A DNA stretch of 64,000 nt from Leptasterias polaris (taxonomy: Eukaryota; Echinodermata; Asteroidea; Forcipulatida; Asteriidae): contig JAZGTN010000022.1 of NCBI GenBank assembly GCA_037783415.1, forward strand, positions 5,864,001 to 5,928,000, given 5' to 3'. Each line of letters starts with the position of its first letter. The first letter of the stretch is position 1. The position numbers and the translations under genes are program-made. The notes beneath the pieces were generated by a model. The model was not told where the DNA came from. It did no database searches and saw only the letters and a program-made list of their open reading frames with translations. Below are positions 35,292 to 46,044 of this stretch, piece by piece.

Positions 35292-37015
35292 AGGGAGGGT
35301 AGAGACTTGTAATTGTTTTTTCCACTTTCACAAAGACTGGACTATATCTATTGAGAAATGAGTGAATCACAAAAATGAGTTTAACCTTAATAGTCAGTTG
35401 GATTCATTGATGGAAATGGTGATTTTTATCTGGAAGTTTACAGGGTAAAGAAGTGGTCTTGTTTTCTATCATTTTTCTGAAAAGCATCTATGCTAAAATG
35501 CTGTCCCTTTTTGGTTTGGCAACTCTAACTTACCTTTACCTGATTGATACACAGCTTTCTTGACAATGTGATTTTTGTTTTCATATCTAGGATAATAATA
35601 AATAATAATAACAATAATGAAAACTTATAAAGCACACAAATCCACAAAAGTGCTCATGGCGCTAATACAAACAAGATTGCTCAACAGTAATGGTGTATCA
35701 TCTCTATAGCCCTTTCAATTGTTGATAAATAATAACAAACCATGCTGGTTGGCATTGATGTTAGTAAAACATCAATCATGTTAACATATGTTTTAACCAA
35801 ACTCAACATTATCTGCAAATTTTCAATTAAATAAAATACCCCCCATGATTAGTTGCTTTGTTTCCAACAAATTCAACACTATTTTTGAATATTTGTGTAA
35901 CATTGTTATAAACTGTGGCTATCTGTTTTTGTTTTTGCATTGATGGCTTTCCATAGTTTTCCAACCTCGGTTGGCAACATCTTTGGCTGTGACATTGCAA
36001 TAGAAAGGTCTATAAAGATAGTATATGCTGTTAATTATAACCCCAGTTATTACCTTTGCCTCACAATCTCACCCATTGTCCTCACTATAGAAGTTAACTC
36101 TATTAAAAGAAGGCTTTTCAGAGTGTAAGTATATATTTTTTAATTCAATTTGTCGAGAACCTGATGGCCCCTTTTTTCATTTAAAAATCTGTTTAAATTG
36201 GAACGTTTGTCAATCATAATTGTATAGAAGATTTACTTGATTAAAAATGATCATCATTGTCATGCAAAGGCTCATTTTAACATCACAACTTTGATCAAAA
36301 AGAACCATCAATGGTGCTTTTATTATAACCATTGCTGTTACTTCTACTTTACTGATTCCAAAACCGTTAAACTGTGTCCAATCCCTGGTCTATTGTTTGT
36401 TATCAGTCACATGGTGGTCAGGCAAGAGGTCTTCAATTTAAAGGAGACCATTGACTTCAAGATTTGTGAATTTAATCTAAAGCTGAGCTTGATCAATGCT
36501 GATTTGTCTGTAAGTTGATTCTTTTTAGAAGTTTTATCTGAAGCCTACATGTCCTTTAAGATAGGACCTTTCCAGGTTAACCATAACCAATGTTAGTATA
36601 TCAATATCACATGCCATGGCTGTCAGCTCAGTAAGTTCATGGGAGACCAACCCCTCTACTCTACCCCAATAATCATTGGCTTGGCTAGGTCTACAGATCC
36701 CTCTTGATTCATAGGCCAGACTTGGCCGCTCTTGCATCATAAATACGAGGTGAAAATTGATGTTTGAAAGGTCGTAAATCGTCCTTCTTTGAAATGGTTC
36801 CTTCCAGCCTGGTCTGAAGTTGAAGGTTCAGCGTTTAGTATGGCAGATGTAAATTCATGAATTCTGTACAGTATTTTGTCAGATGATCAGGGTAGGGTGT
36901 GAAACGTTCAAGTTAGTCAGGTCAAGCATGTGTGCTTCTTTGATTCAAGGGTCCTATAGAAATCATTCATATTAAAGGAACTTTACCATCGTAACTTTTT
37001 TAACTGGGCCCAATT
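35292..37015. other. Non-coding DNA with a dispersed TTATAAAGCAC repeat fragment
   Basis: At 35585-35660 an AATAATAATAA microsatellite runs into AAAACTTATAAAGCACACAA, the start of the dispersed repeat seen more fully at 37495 and 38125. Otherwise nothing is recognised. Confidence 0.4.
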
Positions 37016-37332
37016 TCATAAAGCTGCTTGAAAAAAGTAGCTCATCACAAAAAATGTTCTATATTCGGTTTGCGGTAACACCTTGTGTAGATCTACTTTA
37101 CTGTGTGTAGATTTTGTTCTTTGAGAACTTGTCTTGCTATTTACCGCAAACCGAATATACATTTATACCTCACCATGCCATGCCTCAAAAACCACTTAAG
37201 TATAAGGTTACCTGCTAAAATACCTTGTCAAACATACCATCTGTGACTGGTGTCCTGTATGCTATAGTGTCCCTTAGCAGTAGTTTGTGAAGTAATATTT
37301 TCTGCAAAAGCAGCTCTATAAAATTAGACCCA
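37016..37332. mobile_element. MITE, family C, with a nested insertion
   Basis: The left end reads GGGCCCAATTTCATAAAGCT then GCTTG. The right end reads AAAGCAGCTCTATAAAATTA then GACCC. These are imperfect inverted repeats of about 25 bp like those at 10428 and 63521. The 98-bp element at 37061-37158 sits inside it, so this MITE is the older of the two. It is non-coding. Confidence 0.7.
37061..37158. mobile_element. 98-bp element with perfect 18-bp inverted ends, nested
   Basis: ATATTCGGTTTGCGGTAA at the left and TTACCGCAAACCGAATAT at the right are exact reverse complements. The first part of the interior (CACCTTGTGTAGATCT) is related to the module at 26286. No duplicated target longer than TA is evident. 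Confidence 0.7.
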
Positions 37333-37489
37333 AAGCACTCAGCTGATTCATTATCAAGTAAGTTCAAGCAGCAGCTGTGATATACTCAATAATCTATTTC
37401 AAAGTGTTGCAATTTTTTTTTTTATGAGAAAATCAAATCAGATATCCAAAATCAAGATACTCTCAATCATCTTTTTTTAAAATCAACAA

Positions 37490-37665
37490 TAGAATAATAA
37501 CTATTTTATTATTTATAAAGCACCTATAATGTTGGTCTCAAATAGCTGTAAACAATAGCTCAACTTAAACTTCAAAAAGCATTTCTAAGGATAAACAACA
37601 AAAGTTGCAACTTAAATTACAAGAAAATTGGTTTTCAACATGGGATTGAAGGTTTCATATAAGGT
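37490..37665 (+). repeat. Dispersed repeat, copy 1
   Basis: TATTTATAAAGCACCTATAA then TGTTGGTCTCAAATAGCTGT, AAACTTCAAAAAGCATTTCT and AAGGATAAAC match the segment at 38125-38280 at roughly 80 percent, in the same orientation. It is preceded by an ATAATAA stretch, as in the partial copy at 35585. The class is unknown; it could be a SINE or LINE tail. Confidence 0.6.
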
Positions 37666-38124
37666 TAGACCAGATGGATGTGAAGAAAGTCATATTACTC
37701 TTATAATTTCCATACCTATATATTTGATATTTTTCTCAGAAATCTTTAACAGATTGGTTTACTTGTGTAATTCATGAAATTGAATGAATTAATGTATGTA
37801 GAGTTTTTGAGGAAAACACACAGCATGTTTTTGTCCCGTAAGCAAACTTAGTTGTCCAGTGCCTGCAAAATATGTGAAGTAAAATTGTCTCACAAAAAAG
37901 ATCATGTCAGTTCAAAGCCAAATCTTTTTATTTACAATTTATTGTTTATTTTCTCCGGACATAAATTGTGAAGTGAGCGTGCACAGCTGTGCTGAAGAGA
38001 CACGTAAGAATTCTACTGAACTCCCTGTGAGGCCATTCAAATATATGAAATATAAATATGAGATAGAACATTATTTTGTACTTCTGGCGGTGAGTTTTTG
38101 TTTTTTGTTTATACTTATTTTGAT
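37666..38124. other. Non-coding spacer between two dispersed-repeat copies
   Basis: No features recognised. The two flanking repeats might be ends of one larger unknown element, but no coding trace lies between them. Confidence 0.35.
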
Positions 38125-38280
38125 ATTATAATATTTATAAAGCACCTATAATGTTAGACTCAACACGCTGTACAAAATGACTTAATTTAAACTTTCAAAG
38201 GGCATTTCTAAGGATAAACGAAGTTCCAACTTAATTTGCAAGAAAATAGGTTTTTACCATGGCATTGTGGGGGAATGTTG
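38125..38280 (+). repeat. Dispersed repeat, copy 2
   Basis: ATATTTATAAAGCACCTATA then ATGTTAGACTCAACACGCTG, CTTTCAAAGGGCATTTCTAA and GGATAAACGAAG parallel copy 1. It is non-coding. Confidence 0.6.
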
Positions 38281-38762
38281 GTTATCTTTACTGGCTACAT
38301 TATTTGCCCATCTTCTTTTATGTCAGATATTTGAAGACTCTAAGATATTGTTTGTTAAAAGTAGCTTTTAGATGATCAACTTTGGTTATATTTATTGTTG
38401 GTTTGGTGGAGCCATCACGCTTTGAATTGACTTGTACTCCAGTAGTATACAGCATCCATGTCCAGTTTGGTGTAGGTGCCCTTGCGTTTGGTGTGTGATT
38501 TGGTTAAGTTCCAATTGAATAGATAGTTGCATTTGATGTACCACTTGAAGAAAGTTTAACTTTGATGATTTCCAACTTTACCTACTGGATCTTTCTATTG
38601 CTAGAGGAAATGAGAACTCCTCCCAAAAATGATTTAGCAAAAGAAAATAGTGAAGAAAACAGGGGACCCCGCAACCCTCAAAAAAAGACAAGGCTTGAAT
38701 TTTACACGTGGCAGTCAGCCAGTCTTGTGTTTTACAATTGAATAACAATAACTCACTGTGTA
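38281..38762. other. Non-coding DNA
   Basis: No features recognised in this AT-rich spacer. Confidence 0.45.
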
Positions 38763-39131
38763 AGGCCAAATAAAAAAAAATACCAGTTGATCGTCCTGAT
38801 TTTTCCAAAAAAGAGGAGGATGAGGGCCTTTTTATTATTTATTATTTTTTTTTTTCCAAGATGGCCGCCAAGTATTTCAATTCAAACAGGCCACCAATTC
38901 TTCAGTTTGAAATCACCGCTAACTTTCTTTATATCTATTTGTTGCATGAGGTAAGTTTACATCAAAAATTAAAATATATATGTCAAGGGTGGATTAAAAA
39001 TACAAACAACTTTCTCTTTTTTTTTTTTTTTTTTGGAAAAATAAAAAATAAAAATAAAATAAAAAAAGGATGCGGCCTCCAAAAAAGGATGCGGGCGGGG
39101 ACGATCAACTGGTATTTTTTTTCACTTGGCC
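38763..39131. mobile_element. MITE with long inverted ends (family F) and an internal ATG-donor cassette
   Basis: The left end reads GGCCAAATAAAAAAAAATAC then CAGTTGATCGTCC. The right end reads GGACGATCAACTGGTATTTT then TTTTCACTTGGCC. These form inverted repeats of about 33 bp. The interior holds A- and T-runs and a non-simple segment. That segment starts at CAAGATGGCCGCC (38857-38869), is open for 30 codons from the ATG at 38861 (MAAKYFNSNRPPILQFEITA and on), and ends at GAG|GTAAGT, a perfect splice donor, at about 38950. Whether this start-plus-donor combination is used as a first exon is unknown. I regard the element as non-autonomous. Confidence 0.7.
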
Positions 39132-40685
39132 TAATAACTTGAACAGAAACAAATTATGTTCAAATGCTGACCTTGAGTCTGGAAAATACCTTTCAATTCT
39201 GTTGAGTAATGAAGTTTACTTAATACCCAAAAAGACAGACGAGATCGATCTTCTCTTACATGTCTTATTAGTGCTTAAATTGTTCAAATAAAAACAGTAA
39301 AATGCATGTTAAACTGTATCAGGACTCAGGATGTTTTTTCTCATTTTGATTCTGGTCTTGTACAAAAACTTCTGGTCCAGTAAAGATGTTGATCTACAAG
39401 ATCTGCAGTCTTGTGGATTTTTCTCCCAAAATGGAGCCCTGAAAGAGCTCTAAATATTCAAAGTTTGACATCTATGAAGTGCACAAATCAATTCCTTACT
39501 CTTCCTGCTCAGAAAAAATCCATCCAGAAATCAAATTTGTGAAGTGTTTATTTATTTAGTGCTGTTGACCTGACTCTCTGCTTACATTTCTATGAATTCA
39601 GTTAACAAGATTTTGTACTTGCACAGTTGTTATGTTAGGAAATAAGTTGTTCAAACTTAATAACAATGTGGAATGATTTTTTTCTGGGAGGAAATGATGA
39701 TTCTGAGAAGAGCCAGGGTTGTGATAATGTGGAGTCTCTGTGCACAGTAGCTATGTTTGACATAGTGGATGTTATCAATATCATCCAGCCTCGAAGTCAC
39801 TGTCTCTTAAGCTTAATACTCGCATGATAAAGAGTTGCATTAAACAACATGATGGAATTATTTTACAGAACAGATATTAATATTAAATCAAATCTTCCAA
39901 CTTCCTATCTCTAATTAAGATTTCCACAGCCCCTGCATCCACACCAACAAAAAAGTGTAAGAAAATACCTTTGTAATCACCCTTTCATCTCAAACCCAAG
40001 TGAAATTGCAACGTTATTCATAACTTAACAGCTTTGAGTTGCGAGATGCTTTTGTCGCTCATACCATCCATTGATGGTTAACACTCCATGAACTAAGTGA
40101 GAATTTGACCAAATTGAATTACGGTCTTGCAATTGAGTTTGAGGTTAGAATGTCACAGCTGTACCATTGCCCAAAACATTGTGATCATCATGTCCATGCC
40201 TTCGCACCAAACCAAAGCAAATAACGGATTTGTTACTTAGGTGAGATTCCAATCACCTCTCAGAAGTATTGATTAAATTACAGGAATGGTTAATCCAGAA
40301 ATAGTAAGGGAGCATCAAAGCTCTGGAAGTGTTACAATAATTGTATAAGTAAAGCTTTAAAGAGGAAAGCCAATCAAAGCTTTAAAGTACTGGGTAGCCA
40401 GAAGGCAGTACTTCAGTGTACACAGCAGTCACTAAATCTTTTTATTCACTTCTGTCAATATTTTTGATTGGACAATGTGTAACAATTTGATACAGGTAAA
40501 TGCTCCTTCACTAATAGTTTACTGTTGTGTAATAAATTGGAGTTGACAGGTGGGAAGTCAGTCAATTGGGGACTGTTGTATTTCTAACTTGGTATTTCAG
40601 AACCCCATAATCATTTCAGTGTCTCCCTGTAGACCAAAGCTCTGATTAGAATAGGGGGCTATTCATTTTGCATTGGAGATAAAGA
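39132..40685. other. AT-rich non-coding DNA
   Basis: No exon or element recognised in 1.5 kb. Confidence 0.45.
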
Positions 40686-40770
40686 ATGTTATTTGTTTTT
40701 TGCCCTTACACCGATGTGTATTAAGCGCTGTATACTTCGGAAAGTACTGAATATACATTGGTGTGAGGGC
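40686..40770. repeat. Fold-back of two SINE tails
   Basis: The left half, TGCCCTTACACCGATGTGTA then TTAAGCGCTGTATAC, is the reverse complement of the 3' tail of the SINE at 16181. The right half, GTACTGAATATACATTGGTG then TGAGGGCAAAAAC, is the same tail in direct orientation with its AGTGCTTAACAC part deleted. The two tails meet head-to-head with only a few bases between them. Confidence 0.6.
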
Positions 40771-40980
40771 AAAAACCAAATAGTGAAATGGGAGGGGTTT
40801 AGTTTGTTGAACCCTTATCAAAACTGGGTTTCTGAATGTTTGTTTTTTTTCTCTCACAAGTATAGCCTAAGTACTTGCCCTGTGGGATTTGAAGAAATTG
40901 GAATTTGGGAGAAAAGAAATCTGAGAAAAGAACTTTGAGAAAACAAAATATGGTGTGTTGGGACTAAATTCGAAATTTTA
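40771..40980. other. Short non-coding spacer
   Basis: No recognised feature; it leads into the exact tandem duplication. Confidence 0.4.
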
Positions 40981-41552
40981 GACAGGAGCTTTTTTATTAA
41001 GAAACTGAAGTGTTGGATATGGAAACTCACCATAACATTTGTTTTCCAAAGTGCAATGTTAGGGCCTACACTCTATCTTAAAAAAGAAAGAGATCCAAAG
41101 ACATTTCAGACCAATTTTTGTATTTATCTAAATGCTGTTGACAGGAATAGGGTGTCACAGAGGTATCCAAACATATGTCTCCAACAAAAGGAACCGAGAA
41201 ATCTCACAGATTTTCCCCCTTGCCGAACCGAGCAAGAATTTTAAAAAAACCTCTCATGAATGAAGTGACAGGAGCTTTTTTATTAAGAAACTGAAGTGTT
41301 GGATATGGAAACTCACCATAACATTTGTTTTCCAAAGTGCAATGTTAGGGCCTACACTCTATCTTAAAAAAGAAAGAGATCCAAAGACATTTCAGACCAA
41401 TTTTTGTATTTATCTAAATGCTGTTGACAGGAATAGGGTGTCACAGAGGTATCCAAACATATGTCTCCAACAAAAGGAACCGAGAAATCTCACAGATTTT
41501 CCCCCTTGCCGAACCGAGCAAGAATTTTAAAAAAACCTCTCATGAATGAAGT
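40981..41552 (+). repeat. Exact tandem duplication, 286 bp x 2
   Basis: The segment starting GACAGGAGCTTTTTTATTAA at 40981 is repeated at 41267. I read the two 286-bp copies as identical to the last base before the junction word ATGAATGAAGTGA. Each copy contains the same 62-codon open frame, which has no family features. Identity implies a very recent duplication, an allelic copy-number variant, or a mis-assembly of one copy. Confidence 0.95.
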
Positions 41553-42219
41553 GAGAAATGTCTAACCTTTGTAGTAAGCAGCCTGTATTGTCCAGTATTG
41601 GGTAGCTGCTGTTATACTCACCCTGCTGTTTGGATGGAATATGAATAAACGGATGCCTTTATTAATCTATGAGGAGGGTGGGGGAGAAAACGTTAATGAA
41701 TGACGTGTGAGATTTGTCAGGATACAATCCAAAGCATCACCATCCCTGTGAGTTGCCTGGCTGGATGGCGCAGCTAAGGAAAGCTGGCATTCACACCACC
41801 CCTCGGAAGCAATTCATTTAGTTTTACAGGTAGCTATCTAGAATTGTACTCTGTTGGAACTTCCTGAATAGATCAGAGGGAAATTATATCAATCTATTGA
41901 TTGTCAAGACGGGGGTAGTGGTTTGTAGAGAGTATTACATTAGGCTAATAAGGAAGAACTGATGCTGACAGTAACATTTCTATAAATGTCTGCATTGTGT
42001 CTAATGGAAACATTTTAACCTCATGACTTGTGCTGTTAAGGAAACAACCAGGTATTAATCAAATTATATATCTGTTTACTTCTAGAATTTGGAAGGACAT
42101 CGTTCAAAGTTTATCTTAGAAATTTGCAAGAACGGATGGAAATAATTAGGATAGATATTTTAGAGGAGTAAATTTTACTCCTATCCTTAGTTTGAAATGT
42201 AATCTGACCTACGAGGATT
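41553..42219. other. Non-coding DNA
   Basis: No exon or element recognised. Confidence 0.45.
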
Positions 42220-42455
42220 TATTATGATGGCAGGTCATTTTTATAACAGTAATCGCTAATTCAGTCATCATTTCTAAAAGATGGAAATATTGGATTTATC
42301 ATAGTAGTAGGTAATTTTATAATAGTAATAAGCTACCGCTAGTTCAGTCATCATTTCTGAAAGATGAAAATATCAGATTTATCATAATGGCCGGTCATTT
42401 TTATAACAGTAATACTCTAATCCAGTCATCATTTCTCAAAGATGCAAATGTTTGA
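42220..42455 (+). repeat. Diverged tandem repeat, ~80 bp x 3
   Basis: TTCAGTCATCATTTCT recurs at about 42260 and 42343 and, as TCCAGTCATCATTTCT, at 42421. It is each time preceded by CATTTTTATAACAGTAAT or a variant and followed by AAGATG.AAAT. Spacings are 83 and 78 bp. It is non-coding. Confidence 0.8.
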
Positions 42456-42739
42456 CCTGGGCTAATGATTCATCTTAAGATGAGTTTTCAGTGATGCCAC
42501 AGCAATTTTTATTGACACCACACTTTGCTTAGGAATTGAGATTAATAGTAATACACAGTTTGTTTGTTTGTTTATTAATTTCCACTCAAGTAAACAATGA
42601 GTCATAAATCAACGGCTTTGAAGAAAATAATACATATTGAGCGGAGGGCCATCTAGAAACCCATAGGGCTTGTATCGATGACCCTATGTAAGTGCCAATG
42701 GGAAAGTGGGTGTATTCATGCAAGACTAGAAATAGGGAA
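42456..42739. other. Non-coding spacer with (TTTG)n
   Basis: A TTTGTTTGTTTGTTTATT stretch at about 42560 may be another - strand LINE tail. Nothing else is recognised. Confidence 0.35.
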
Positions 42740-44275
42740 TTTTGAATTATTTATTTATTTGTTGATTGCTTTTCGAAGAAAGCGAAAAGAATAACAGTGA
42801 AAAAGATACATGGGATGAACATGAAGAACACTGGGCCGACGACCCCCACTCAACCATTGGCAAATACAGGGTAAAGTTACAAACAATTAACATTTAAGCA
42901 CACAAAAGAAAACACAGAAGGACTTACAACAAGGACAAATTCACAGAACAATACAATGTAACTTTGTCTGGACTGGAATGGGGAGAGAGCATACGAATTA
43001 ACCTTCATTTAATAATTGGGATCGAGGGTGTCTGGAGACATACTAAAGGCGGGTTCCATTCTTAAAGATTACTGGGATTAAACACCTAGAGACACGACAA
43101 TCATTTATATTTGCCAATGAGGAATTTTTTGACAGAATGCTTAAAGATATGAAGAGAGGCAATGCTAGTGATGTTTGGAGGGAGGTTATTCCAAATTTGT
43201 GGACCCATGAACAAAACAGTACGTTGAGCAAAGGAAGTGCGGAGCCTGGGGATGTGAATCTTATTGGCTGAACGAGTATTATAAGAATGGATTTGACTAC
43301 GGTATTTAAAGTTCTCCGAAATGGACGGAGGGAGGGAGTTTTTGGTATGTTTAAACATGAAAAGAGAAACGTGGTATGTATAGATGTCATTCAACTTTAG
43401 TAAAGTAAGAGAATGAAACAGTGGTTGGGTATGTTCTCTGAAAGATGAATTTGTAAGAATACGAACAAGTCGTTTCTGAAGGTATATTAAGCGATTTAGA
43501 CTGGATGAGGGAGCTGAGGCCCAAACAATGTTACAATAAATGTAATAAGGCTGAGCTAGTGTCAAATAAAGTGTTCTTAGTGAGTTTCTTGATATGTAAT
43601 GTTTGACCCTGTTTAGAACACCTGTAACACGTGATATTTTTAAGGAAATGTAATTGATGTGGTCAATCCAATTTAGTTTTTCATCCACCACTACTCCTAG
43701 AAATTTAGTTGAACAAACCTGCTTCAAGGGTATGTCATTAATATAAACGTGATTGTTTTCGTTATGTATTTTTGCGCCAAAAATAATATAGTTAGTTTTG
43801 TTTAAGTTTAGAGAGAGCTTGTTACACTTAAACCAATCTGTTAATTTAATCATTTCGGTGTTCACAATTTCAAAAAGTTCTTGCAAGTTTTCATGATTAT
43901 AGAAAATATTTGTGTCATCAGCAAATAAAAGAAAAGAAACTTTATGAGAGGATTCGGTAATGTCGTTAACATAGAGGATGAATAAAAGAGGTCCGAGAAT
44001 TGTTCCTTGGGGAACACCACAAGAGAGTTGGGATAACTCTGATTTTACATGAGAGAAAAGAACGAACTGATCACGATTTTTCAAATAGCTACGAAACCAT
44101 TCCAAGGCCACACCCCTTATACCATAATGACGTAACTTGGAAAGTAAAATATCATGGTTTAATGTATCAAACGCTTTTGACAGGTCTAAAAAAATACCAA
44201 GAGTATGATTTTTCTTATCAACAGAAGAGGAAATTTTGTTATGAAGTTCAATCAAGGCCATGTCTGTGGAGTTAA
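42740..44275 (-). mobile_element. 5'-truncated non-LTR retrotransposon (L2/CR1/jockey-like)
   Basis: This segment comprises a reverse-transcriptase ORF on the - strand, about 340 bp of 3' untranslated sequence, and a short ATTT/AAAT microsatellite tail at 42748-42762. Such A/T-microsatellite tails, rather than poly(A), are typical of L2/CR1-type elements. The 5' border falls inside the reverse-transcriptase domain near 44270, where recognisable homology stops. That indicates incomplete reverse transcription at insertion. No target-site duplication is evident to the eye. The subclass is uncertain without a search. Confidence 0.85.
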
Positions 44276-44282
44276 GATCCAT
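43101..44282 (-). CDS. Non-LTR retrotransposon reverse transcriptase, N-terminally truncated, open to its stop
   Basis: This 393-codon ORF copies element RNA into DNA at the target site in intact elements. Visible reverse-transcriptase motifs in order are FLDLSKAFDTLNHDIL (residues 31-46), GIRG..LEWFRSYLKNR (54-70), LSCGVPQGTILGPLLFILYV (86-105), and the catalytic LFADD box (119-123). Then come the LNLNKTNYIIF region (158-168) and LGVVVDEKLNW (195-205). The C-terminal GPQIWNNLPP...FKHSVKKFL (360-388) is typical of L2/CR1/jockey-like ORF2 proteins. Full-length ORF2 is usually 900 or more residues with an N-terminal endonuclease. That domain and the first reverse-transcriptase motif are missing, and an in-frame stop lies three codons before the ATG. 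The ATG itself is only the first in the frame, not a natural start. The absence of any internal stop suggests recent insertion. Confidence 0.9.
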   Translation of the reverse strand: MDLNSTDMALIELHNKISSSVDKKNHTLGIFLDLSKAFDTLNHDILLSKLRHYGIRGVALEWFRSYLKNRDQFVLFSHVKSELSQLSCGVPQGTILGPLLFILYVNDITESSHKVSFLLFADDTNIFYNHENLQELFEIVNTEMIKLTDWFKCNKLSLNLNKTNYIIFGAKIHNENNHVYINDIPLKQVCSTKFLGVVVDEKLNWIDHINYISLKISRVTGVLNRVKHYISRNSLRTLYLTLAQPYYIYCNIVWASAPSSSLNRLIYLQKRLVRILTNSSFREHTQPLFHSLTLLKLNDIYTYHVSLFMFKHTKNSLPPSISENFKYRSQIHSYNTRSANKIHIPRLRTSFAQRTVLFMGPQIWNNLPPNITSIASLHIFKHSVKKFLIGKYK

Positions 44283-46044
44283 CTTAGCTCATTGTGAAAT
44301 TGGCCCAAGGATAAATATCTTAGGATAATTGATTCTTAAATAGAACATTCATATTTCTTTAAACAAGTAACTTATGCAATAAAAATGAGTAAACTAATAT
44401 CATCAAGTAAAACTCATTTCAAACATTGGTTGTAATCACACTATACTGTGACATTGTTAATATACCAGTGAAGTATTGATGCGGGAGACAATGAAGTTAT
44501 TATTTTCACAAGGTGGTAATTGTTATAAATAGAAGCTGTTTTCAGATTTCAACTGCTCTTAAATATATAAACAAACAAACAAACAATCCGTGAAGACAAT
44601 GTTGATTTTGGAGTGAGGTTGGCAGATACTTTATAATGAAGCTGCCATCTTGACAGCTGCTTTTAAAAGTTTTCCCAAGTCAGCAAGACAGGAATCCCGC
44701 CACAATTTATCACACTGTCAAACAGCATTGTAAAATAAAAATACCACGTTGAAACACTCCCTCTCTGTGGACCAAACCGTGTATTAAAGAAAAACACATT
44801 TATCGGAAGTCGGTTGGCAGTCTTGAGTGTTTACCAAACGAGATGGTGTCATGTAACAACTTGTCACTAGGGGAGAAAAAAAAGAGAGTATTTGTCACAA
44901 GAAGGACGGAATAAAAATCAATGTCGTTATAAAAACGGACAAGTTTGGTGGTGAGAATTGGAGTCGTGAGAGTGTGACTCAGGAGTAGGGAAGGATGAAA
45001 GCGATGGATTTCTCATTGTGGAACTTGGGCAGAAATTTGTAGTTGAAGGAAATTGGTGGTGGTCTGGGATTGGTTGAATAGAGAGGTGTTAGAAATCTAT
45101 ACAGAGATTGATTGGCTGTCAGTTTGTGGGTTGGTTGCCGAGTCTACTACAGTGGATTCAGTTGGGTTTTATTCTTTGTTTCATAACAATCATTGGTTGG
45201 TCAGTGCTCATATCCAAGGTTGCATGTGTAGGAATGAGGCTCCAAAGCTGGTGTATTTGTGTGTGTAATTTCACCTCAATTCACTAATATTTTACAGCTT
45301 GAAATCATGTTCGCTAGATTAGTTGCAGCGATGTGTATAATGAAAACAAAAGGTTTTGCAACACATGTGGATTCAGATTCAGAGCATTACAGTGTAGTTA
45401 CTTACGGTCATTTATGTTTCAACTTTAAGAAATAAAGCATGCTATTATTAGCTGGCTATTTATAATATTTTAAGGTCTGAAAGTATACAAAGCAAAGTGC
45501 AGATGCACTGCTGCTATGTTTGCAAAGATTTTTCGTCACCTCTGCTTTGGAAGTTGTTGCCGTCAGTTTTTTTCTTTTTAGGGAATGGAAGGGTGTTAGG
45601 TCGAAGCCCTCTGGCATTTAGGGGCAGGTTGGCAGAGTAGACTTCATCAGAATGGGGGATGTCCCGACCAAAGTGCAAACCATTTATAGGACTGGGAGGA
45701 AAAATCTGTAGACAATCTAAGAGACTGGTTCATGCCTTGGGGCAAGTTATAGTACAGGGCTTGACACCACAGGTTGTCAGACTGGGTGTAGAGGTAGGAA
45801 AGTGCTCTAGGGGTCTGGCCTAAAATGTGCTCTGGTGTTGCCTGAAAGTGTTAGTGTGGCAGCTGAGAAAGCAATTGGAAGGAACCTGTGAAATGGCCTA
45901 GATAGTTCAGGATCATGCCCTGATCTAGGGGCCTTTGGTCCCAGACTTAAAGGAAATGTACAACATTGGCGTCTGGAAATGTATGATTTATTGTAATACT
46001 CTAACAAGGTAGAAATTTATCATCGAACTAACACTCTCCATTAG
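44283..46044. other. Non-coding DNA with partial MITE ends
   Basis: TTGTGAAATTGGCCCAAG at about 44292 is an isolated family-C MITE end. CTTAAAGGAAATGTACAACATTGG at 45947 is an isolated family-A left end. No exon is recognised. Confidence 0.4.

Noticed and set aside
41056..41530. Two identical 62-codon open frames
   Set aside because: Identical only because the 286-bp segment is duplicated. There is no family signal and one is a copy of the other.
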